Assembly (NCBI GenBank): GCA_047967505.1
Contig: CM106538.1
Origin: Dipteris shenzhenensis
Lineage: Eukaryota; Polypodiophyta; Polypodiopsida; Gleicheniales
Direction: 5' to 3' (one strand)
Length of the DNA stretch: 64,000 bases
The notes under the pieces are model-generated. The model had not been told where the DNA came from, made no database searches, and saw only the letters and a program-made list of their open reading frames with translations. The translations under genes and the position numbers were made by a program. Shown here in pieces: positions 56,036 to 64,000 of the stretch (positions are counted from its first letter, which is position 1; every line of letters begins with the position of its first letter).

Positions 56036-59000
56036 CTACACATAGTAAAACCAATGGGCAACCCGTGTGTACACACTATGAGGAGTGGCACTAGGCAAGA
56101 ACCAGCAATGTGCAAATCGCTCTGTCGGCAAGCTCTTAGTGAGTAAATCTGTAGGGTTGTCATATGCGTGCACCGTGACAAGCTCAATTGCTTTGTCATG
56201 CAGCACCTCACGGATAAATTGATACTTCACATCAATGTGCTTAGTCTTCTGATGAAAGACAAGATTCTTTGCCATCATAATAGCACTCTAGCTATCACAA
56301 TGCAAAAATCTCCCACCAGGCGGGCAAGCCATATGGCTTCCTTGCAAGCCTCGGCTGCAATATATTATGCCTCAGTGGTTGACATAGCTATGCACTTCTG
56401 CAACTGAGATATCAACACCACCAGTGAAAGTAAACACATAACCCGTGGTAGACTTCTTGTTGTCAACATGACCTATAAAATTTGCATCGGTGTATCCATG
56501 CACAATTGCATCGTGCTTTCCAAAGCATATGCACAAGTATTGTGTACCCTTCAAGTACCTCAATACATCCTTAACTACCTCCCAATGCTTCTTGCCTGGA
56601 TTTTCATATACCTACTGACCACTCCCACAGCAAAAGCAATATCAAGTCTAGTAGCAACCATAGCATACATGAGAATGCCACATGTAGATGCACAAGGAAC
56701 CTTGGCCATCTGAGCCCTTTCATCATCAGACTTGGGGCTGTCCTCCTAGTTGAGTTTCACACATGGAGGTAATGGAGAGCTAAGTGTCTTTCCCCCCCTC
56801 CATATTGAACCTCTCCAGGACTTTACCAATGTACTCTTTCTATAAAAGATAGAGTAAACCTTTAGACATGTCCCCTAGTATCCGCATACCAAGAATGTGA
56901 TTTGCATCACAAAGATCCTTCATGTCGAAGTTCTTGTGCAGTCTTGCCTTCAAGGCATTCATCTCAACAGATGACTTTCCAGCAATAAGCATATCATCCA
57001 CATAAGGTACGAGGATTAGAAGACTACCATCTCTAGCCTTCTTAGTGTATAGACAGTGATCTACGTCACATCTCCCCAAACCCTGGGATCTCGTGAATGT
57101 ATCAAACTTATGATTATGATACCATTCACGAGGTGCCTGCTTGAGCTCATAAAGACACTTTCTCAACTTGCATACCAGCTTTTCCTTCCCCTTAACTGCA
57201 TAACCCTCTGGCTGCTGCATATAAATATCCTTGTGAAGATCTCCATGAAGGAAAGTTGTCTTCACGTCCATCTGGACAAGACCCATGTCCTGACTAGCAA
57301 CCAAAGCTAATACAGTTCTCAGGGTAGTCATCTTGACCACAAGAGAAAATATTTTCTCAAAATCAACAACTTAAACCCTTTGGAAACAAGCCTTGCCTTG
57401 TACCTGTAGCATCACCCGAAGTGATTTTTAACCTGTAAACCCATTTGCATGGTTGCACTTTCTGTCTTGTAGGCAACTGTACTAAATTCCATGTCTCATT
57501 CTTCTTCAGAGAATCCATCTCTGACTGCATGTCCTTCTACCATCTCATTGCATTATCCCTCTGCACGGCTTCTTCGAAGCATGAGGGTTCACCACAATCA
57601 GTCACACCATGACATAATCATTGACTGAATTTGCCCCAAGGACAAACTTGTCAAGCTGCCTAGTCAACCTAGTACTTCTCCTCACCCATCCTTGTGGATT
57701 AGGTGGTGGTTATAAATGCATTTCATGCTCAACAAGGGGATGTACAGCTTGTTCTTCATGCATTAATTATTGTTGTACAGCCTGTTCTTGCTGTACAACA
57801 GGCAGTTCACGTGGCTCCTCATGTGGGATGACAAGTGGCACATCATTTGGTAGCTGCTGATTTTGACCATTATTTACAACCCTATTACTGGCATTCTTGG
57901 GCTATCCTGCATTGCCATCTTCTTCAAAAATAACTCTCCGAACCTCAATGGATTTGACAGGTTGTTTGTGCATCTGGTCTTAATGGAAAATCGCATCATT
58001 TGACCTCACAATTTTGCAGGCTTCTGGGTCTCAAAGTCTATATCCCATCTCACCGTTGTCACCATAACCAAGAAAAATGCATCTTCTTGACTTAGGGTCA
58101 AGTTTGCTGCGTACTTCCCTTCGGATATGCTTTAATGCCTCACAGCCAAATACCCTAAGATGCTTGTAAGAGGGTGGTTTGCCAGACCAATAACTTTGTC
58201 TTCTAAAGCCCTATTAGGTGACCGATTTATGAAATGTATTGCTGTCTTAACGGCTTCTGCCCAAACCCCATGTGACAAACCTGCTTGAGAAAGAATAATT
58301 ATCAGACCTCAAGCACTTTAGCTTTCTTCCTGTCTGATTCTCAACAAGTGCCAACCGAGTCTTAAAGACATTAAACACTTCACTCTTATGCCTTATGGGA
58401 TATACCTACACCTTCCGTGTGGCATCATCAATAAAAGTAGTGAAGTACTTGACACCACCCAATGACAAGTTGGGCATCTCACACACATATGGACCAAATC
58501 CAGGGGATTTCCCCTTCTCACACCAGCCTTCTTATGGGCTGTTTGGGTTTGCTTTCCATAAATACAATGATCACAAGCAAAAAAATCAAAAAAGTTGAAA
58601 CACGGCAAGTAACCCAAAGCGGAAAGTACTTTCATTCCCTTCTGGCTCATATGGCCTAACCGGCTATGCCACAATGAAACAGACGGTTGCTCGGTGACAT
58701 GGATTACATTGGCATCAACACTATCAACATGAAGTGCATACAAGGTGTCGGCCTTGTAGCCCTTGGCTACAGTCATAGAACCCTTAGACACCACCCATCC
58801 AGCATTACCGGACAAAGTGTGATAACCAACATCATCCAACTGACCAATAGAAATCAAGCTCTTCTTGAGCTTAGACACATGTCTTACATCATGTAAGACA
58901 AACATAGATCCATCATGAAATTTCAGATGCACATCTCCCATCTCAACAATCTCACAGGCATAGTCATTTCCAAGTTTGACATCCTTGTTTGCCCCCATCA

Positions 59001-59420
59001 TAGGTAGCAAACCACTCCCTGTGTGGAGTGACATGAACGGATGCACCAAAATCCATCAACCAATTTTGTGCTAGTGAATCATGGGATGCCACAAGAAATG
59101 CATCATCATAAGAAGAAGCATTGAAAATGTCACCATCACCATCACTGTGATGGGAAAAAGAAATCAAGTTCACTTGTTCTACCTTTCCCTTTCCCTTTGC
59201 ATCTGCCTTCTTGCTTATGTTCTGCCTTTGCATCCTTCTGCTTGTTCAAAAGCTGAAAGCAATCCTTCTTTACAAGTCCTTTTTTATGACAATAAAAGCA
59301 TTCCACGTCTTTTCTAGGGCGGTACTTCCTCCTAGATTTCCCTATTTTAGTAGGCTTGCCTCTCTGCACATTCTTGCCTCTACCACCAATAGTCAGTGCA
59401 CTTGCACTCTTCCTTGCATG
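56036..59420 (-). pseudogene. Ty1/copia gag-pol, diverged and decayed copy on minus
   Basis: From right to left: a gag zinc knuckle CFYCHKKGLVKKDC with Leu in place of the His (about 59,310-59,270); protease WLMDFGASVHVTPHREWF with DFG instead of DSG/DTG (59,070-59,020); LWHSRLGHMSQKGMKVLSAL and CDHCIYGKQ (58,680-58,560); integrase traces; reverse transcriptase QMDVKTTFLHGDLHKDIYMQ and YVDDMLIAG (57,270-56,990); RNase H with KTKHIDVKYQFIREVLHDKA and PTDLLTKSLP (56,240-56,110). It is clearly related to the + element but far from identical. Frameshifts in the 5' half and many stops make it inactive. It is the opposing partner of 52,153-55,296 in the centre of the large inverted repeat. Confidence 0.85.
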
Positions 59421-59695
59421 CTTTGTCTTCCTCTTGACTTCCTCCTACAAGAGGACACTCTCAACATCTTGGCAAGACAAACTTGTAAAGCTAGTGCCAT
59501 GGTTGTTAGAGGCATTCCATTCATACGTTTTTGGAGGCATTCGAGGCAAGTACGGAACAGAAAAAATCTTCATTTGAGGTGTTACGTTCGTTAGGGGCGT
59601 ACGGTGCTTAAGAGACGTTCAGTGCGTTAGAGGCGTTTAGAGGCATAAATATAGAGGAAAGGGGTGAAAACATATGCAAAATAACCAGATTCATG
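59421..59695. other. Transition from copia gag to the minisatellite
   Basis: The gag frame becomes unrecognisable near 59,500. GTTAGAGGC-type words appear from about 59,507 onward, so the minisatellite has a degenerate leading edge. Confidence 0.4.
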
Positions 59696-60030
59696 TAGGC
59701 ATAACAAGGTTTAGAGCTCTAAAAAGGTTTAGAGCCTCTAGCAAGGGTTTAGAGCCTGAACGGGATTTAGAGCCTCTAACAAGATTTAGAACCTCTAAAA
59801 AGGGTTTAGAGCCTCCTAACACGATTTAGAGCCTCTAACATGGGTTTAGAGCCTCCAACAAGGGGTTAGAGTCTCTAATAGGATTTAGAGCCTCTAAAAA
59901 GGGTTTAGAGCCTCTAACAAGATTTAGAGCCTCTAACAAGGATTTAGAGCCTTCAACAAGGTTTAGAGCCTCTAATAGGATTTAGAGCCTCTAAAAGGGG
60001 TTTAGAGCCTCTGACAAGATGTAGAGACTT
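59696..60030. repeat. Minisatellite TTTAGAGCCTCTAACA(A)GG
   Basis: About fifteen imperfect units of 18-22 bases. The unit contains the palindromic word TTAGAGCCTCTAA (TTAGAG-C-CTCTAA), so every unit has an inverted core. It lies outside the large inverted repeat. Confidence 0.85.
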
Positions 60031-60104
60031 CAAGCACCACCACACACACACCACCCAAAAAAAAGAATGGAGGTATGATAGCAGAATGCCTCGATCTTTT
60101 AATT

Positions 60105-60544
60105 CTTGGGGAAAACGGTGAGACGGGGAAACGGTGGGAGATGGTGGGAGACGGTGGGAAACGGTGGGAGACGGTCGGAAACGGTGGGAGACGGTGAGAA
60201 ACGGTGAGAAACGGTGGGAAACGGTGAGAAACGGTGGGAAACGGTGAGAAACGGTGAGAAACGGTGGGAAATATACACTTGGCTGTACATGTTGTAGTCA
60301 TTTTCTAAATAATACCTAACTTGTAATATATAACTAATAGGCTTTCTTTGGAACCAATACTCACAAACTAATAGTGAGTAATATATATCTTTATAGATCC
60401 TTATATTAGTTGTATGGAAGTGATAATTAAAGGAGATGCTTTATATGTAAACTGATGACAAAGGTTTGGATCTCTTGAGGTAAGAGGTGAGGTAGAGGTT
60501 GTCTTCTTCCACTCCTCTCTTCTCTTAGTTTTTAGCCTTAAAAT
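60105..60544 (+). mobile_element. Probable 5' LTR of the inverted-arm element, right copy
   Basis: Starts TGGGGAAAACGG, contains the 10-base minisatellite (60,112-60,270) with more units than the left copy, and ends at the primer site at 60,545. From 60,158 onward it is the mirror of 52,149 to 51,762. Confidence 0.4.
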
Positions 60545-60562
60545 TGGCGCCGCTGCCGGGGA
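60545..60562 (+). promoter_or_regulatory. Primer-binding site, tRNA-Asp type, right copy
   Basis: TGGCGCCGCTGCCGGGGA, identical to the left copy. Confidence 0.7.
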
Positions 60563-61016
60563 TGATGCTTGTGAGCTTTGTCTTCTCTTTCTCTAGCATT
60601 GTAATGCCATTAGCTACTAGGTTTTTGGGTCCTAAACTCAAAACTTAGTATTTTGGTAGAGAGGAAGTATGAGCATGAGTTTCTTGTTTTTGTGATTTAG
60701 GGAAGCAAAATTTCAAAAGCTTGGAGGAATTGGAGCTAGGGGAGGAAAGGAAGTACCCACCTAGTACATTACATTCACCAAGCACCAAACAAACAAGAGG
60801 ATTTGGAGGTAGGTGATGAGTTTCGTCACTTTTGTTCTAGGACTGTTTTTGGTCTAGGAAACTTCATTTTCTCAAGAATTAGTGGGTTAGAGTATGTTTT
60901 TTGGTTGAAATTAGTGATAGGAAGGTAGAATAGGCAGTAATCAAGCAGATTTAGGCATCATTTGCACGAAAAAACAACAAAAACACTCTCTGTTTGGCCA
61001 AAAACCAGTCGACGGA

Positions 61017-61790
61017 AACTAGCACGCAGAAGTCAGACAAGCTCGCAGAAGTTAACTTATGCACGGAGAGATCTGACCGGGAATCTCTGCGTTGACTTTT
61101 GGTCAAACTTGACAGAATCTCTACCCCGGATTTTCGGCTAACACCTGGCAAATCTGACATACATTTAATGTTTGCCAGCCTGGATTTCGGTGCACCTGGT
61201 GTGCCTTGAATCTCCTGACTTCTACGTGACCAAAAGTCAACTCGCAGAAGTTAGCCTGAGGTATCAGCCTGACCTTCGAACCTCTGCGCGCAGAGATCTT
61301 TCTGCCAAACTTTTGGAATTTGAAGTGTCAGCAGGGCCCTCTAGTTACTGCTGATCATCTTTTTGTATGGGGGCCTGGTCAGATTCTGAACCAAATCCCT
61401 CCATTTCAGTAGCTCGCAGAGGTTAATTCCCATAATGAAAACAACCCAAAATTTCAAAAATCTCTGGAAACACTCATATATCTGTTTGACCTGACTGGGG
61501 AGCAAAATCAGCAAGAGTCAACTTCTGCTCGCAGAAGTGCCCCCATAGTGGAAAATTGCTAAGTGATAAAATTCACTAAAAATAGGTCTGGAATTGGTAA
61601 AAACTCAAAATTGTGAAAAACACCTTCTACTCGCAGAAGTTCTTACTTCTACGCGCAGAAGTTCTTGCATAGTGAAAAACTGTCAGACACCAGAAGCCTG
61701 TAAAAAGCCTTGAAGAAACTCGCAGAGTGAAAAATAGCTATTTCAATCTCTACGCGCAGAGATAAAACTTCTGCGCGCAGAGATCCCTTA
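61017..61790 (+). repeat. Palindrome-rich leader, right copy
   Basis: Same set of CTTCTGCGCGCAGAAG-type dyads as in the left arm, for example near 61,283, 61,525, 61,645 and 61,775. Motif copies are conserved between the arms. Confidence 0.75.
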
Positions 61791-61911
61791 GCCTGTGTTA
61801 TCTTCCAGACAGTGTCCTGACATAGTCCCACATAAGTTTGAATTTGACCTTGAAGGCTTCTGAAAAGTCAACTGCACCACATTAATTGTTGACCTGATCC
61901 ACGTCACAGGG

Positions 61912-62610
61912 GTGTTAAAAAACCTCATGCACTTGCGGTCAGGTAGAGTCCTCGCAGGGATTAGCCAACAAGGGACTAGTCTTGCACCTAGCGAAAAATC
62001 AGGATCTGATCTTAGTGCACCAACCGTCAGCTCAAGTGCTACATCTGGAACCGGCAAAAATTTTATTATTTTTGACCCGTGGGACTCGACCTCTGATTAC
62101 TCAATGGCTAATGAATCAAGCGAGGATGTCCCCATGCAGGTGTCAGAAGCCTCCCAACACATGGGAGGGGTAAGATTTCAACCCATCACTCAAGGGCTAC
62201 CCTCACAATGGAGGGATGGGAGGGTGCCACCACTACCCCAATTTCAAGGCCAAGTGAGTAGTAGTTCCTACTTCGAGAATCCTTTTGGAACCATCGGAGA
62301 AAGATTTTATGGCCAGCATCCGTTTAATGAGTATGCTGCAATGAACACGGCCATACACTCCTCACGTTTAGGTGGCATACCACAATTCGGCCTTAGTCCG
62401 GCAATGGATTACTATGGTAATCCTATCTTTTCCGGTTCTCGAGTCCAGGACAATGCAGATGTGGGCACCTCAACACAATTCAGAGAAGGGCTGAGATGTT
62501 CTTTTTTGGCTATTAGGATGAAGTTTGGTACTCAGTTAGCATCAACCAACTTGGTACAACTTTTTTCATTGTGCAACTCACTCATTGCCACCTCACCCAC
62601 CATCAACTGA
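61912..62610 (+). CDS. Gag-like protein of the inverted-arm element, right copy
   Basis: 232 codons starting MLKNLMHLRSGRVLAG, differing from the left copy at only a few residues and equally open. Preservation of the frame in both copies fits either recent duplication or a functional gag. It sits about 1.35 kb after the primer site, as in long-leader gypsy or LARD elements. No protease or reverse transcriptase follows before the satellite begins. Confidence 0.5.
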   Translation: MLKNLMHLRSGRVLAGISQQGTSLAPSEKSGSDLSAPTVSSSATSGTGKNFIIFDPWDSTSDYSMANESSEDVPMQVSEASQHMGGVRFQPITQGLPSQWRDGRVPPLPQFQGQVSSSSYFENPFGTIGERFYGQHPFNEYAAMNTAIHSSRLGGIPQFGLSPAMDYYGNPIFSGSRVQDNADVGTSTQFREGLRCSFLAIRMKFGTQLASTNLVQLFSLCNSLIATSPTIN

Positions 62611-63006
62611 ATGTTAGTTCCACATCATTCCCAAATGCCACATCAACAAATCCATGTCATCTATTGATCCACCATGGAGTTCCACCTCATGAGAGTGAGT
62701 TGCCATGTGTACATGCAACACACCTTTTCCCATATCAAGCATATTCACATGCACATGCTCCATATCACGAAGCATGCCACCACATCACCACCTCACATTA
62801 CATTAGACATGTACTATGTGTATGTGAACATTTTTATCAATTATTTTCTCACTCTTGTGGATACCTTGGTCGATGTATTTTGGACATGATTAATTAGAGC
62901 TTCATGCATGTCCTAAATACTAGCTCAAAAGAGGGGGAAAGATTACTCAATTTTTTATACACATGGACTATGTGTGTCAGCATTTGAATAAAAAATTTCT
63001 CATGCC

Positions 63007-64000
63007 TTTGCATACCTTGATCAAGGTCCTAAATGGATGTATTTTGGAAATGACTAATTAGAGCTCAATGAATGTCCCAAAGACTAGCTCAAAAGAGGGG
63101 GGCAAATTACGAGTACATGATGCATCAATTAGATGGTGGGGGATAGTCTAGGAGGTTGTAGATTGTGGAGAAATAAAGTCTCATTTCCATACCTCAATTG
63201 AGGTATGGAAATTGGCCAATATATTTCCTATGTCTAAGCCTTAAACAATTAATTATTCATATGTGACATATATGTGTGTCCATTTTGGACATATTGGCCT
63301 ATGCCAAAGTGTGAAAGTAATGCAAAAAATGTCTCATTTCCATACCTCAATTGAGGTATGGAAATTGGCCAATATTGGTGCTATCTCTAAGCCTTAGACA
63401 CTTTAACATGACTTTGTGTGCTCATTTTGGACATATTAGCCTATGCCAAAGCCTTCAATTAATGCCTAAAATGTCTCATTTCCATACCTTGATTGAGGTA
63501 TGGAAATTGGCCAAATATTTGTGCCATATCTAAGCCTTAGACACTTAATTATTCATACATGGGCTATGTGTGTTCATTTTGGACATATTAGCCTATGTCA
63601 AATACTTAAACTAATGCCTAAACTGTCTCATTTCCATACCTCAATCAAGGTATCTAGCTTGGACAATATTTTTGCCATGTATAATCCTTATAAAATCAAA
63701 TTTTCATACATGAGGTATGTGTGTTCATTTTGGACATATTAGCCTATGCTAAAGCCATAGATTAATGACTAGTAGGTCTCATCTTCATACCTCAATTGAA
63801 GTATCAATTTGGTCAATATTTGTGCTATATCTAAGCCTTCATTGAGTAATATTTTAAGCCCAAATTGAGTCATATTAGGATCTCAATCAAGGTATTCAAA
63901 GTTGATTCAAATTGCTACTAAAACATAGGTTGATATTATTGCTATGCACATTGGTATGGCATGCACATCAAATGCTCCATGATCCAGATAGGATGCCAGC
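63007..64000. repeat. Satellite with palindromic core CATACCTCAATTGAGGTATG, right copy
   Basis: Mirror of 49,300-48,307. Cores at about 63,188, 63,340 and 63,482, diverged ones at about 63,020, 63,635 and 63,788. Continues beyond the window. Confidence 0.8.

Larger units (their letters stand above)
60158..64000 (+). repeat. Large inverted repeat, right arm (runs off the window)
   Basis: The mirror of 52,149-48,307 in order and orientation, to the last base of the window. Only scattered differences were seen. The true end lies outside. Confidence 0.9.

Overview
The window looks like nuclear DNA of a land plant with a large, repeat-rich genome. The evidence is the mix of plant-type elements: CACTA (En/Spm) transposons with intron-containing genes, a PIF/Harbinger transposase, Ty1/copia elements, Ty3/gypsy elements with a tRNA-Asp-type primer-binding site, and a DUF8039/DUF7869-like open reading frame. 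The last family and the MACPF/beta-prism gene make a non-flowering plant (fern, lycophyte or similar) my best guess, but the sequence does not prove it. Almost nothing here is ordinary host gene content.

Layout. 0-1.73 kb: 3' end of a CACTA element on +. 2.2-3.0 kb: copia reverse transcriptase/RNase H remnant. 4.6-5.6 kb: dead Harbinger transposase. 6.4-9.65 kb: one 3.2-kb minus-strand reading frame broken by seven stop codons and no frameshift. 9.7-10.5 kb: repeat array with a palindromic core, then AT-rich DNA. 11.1-13.4 kb: a GC-richer island with the only convincing intact non-transposon gene, a two-exon gene for a MACPF (perforin-like) protein with a C-terminal jacalin-like beta-prism domain. 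13.5-15.5 kb: retroelement fragments and a second palindrome array. 15.54-20.4 kb: a better-preserved CACTA element on -, with terminal repeat, subterminal repeats, an ORF1 (Transposase_24 type) and a TNP2-type transposase. 20.4-36 kb: fragments, including a copia LTR nested in a copia integrase, a truncated copia element with a duplicated gag segment, a GGCC-palindrome array and a foldback element. 36.2-40.9 kb: decayed gypsy pol on - abutting a gypsy protease fragment on +. 41-48 kb: mostly unassigned.

48.3-64 kb is dominated by a very large inverted repeat. Arms of at least 3.84 kb (48,307-52,149 and 60,158 to the window end) are about 99% identical by eye and flank an 8-kb centre. Each arm is the 5' part of an LTR retroelement with a tRNA-Asp-type primer site, a leader packed with small palindromes, a gag-like open reading frame and a palindrome-cored satellite. 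The centre holds two diverged copia elements facing each other; the + copy has a nearly intact pol with a single in-frame stop.

How things fit together: the genes do not form an operon or pathway. The element genes serve transposition. The MACPF gene is a stand-alone, probably defensive gene between two CACTA ends that face each other. The recurring theme is repeat families built around short perfect palindromes, five of them unrelated in sequence.
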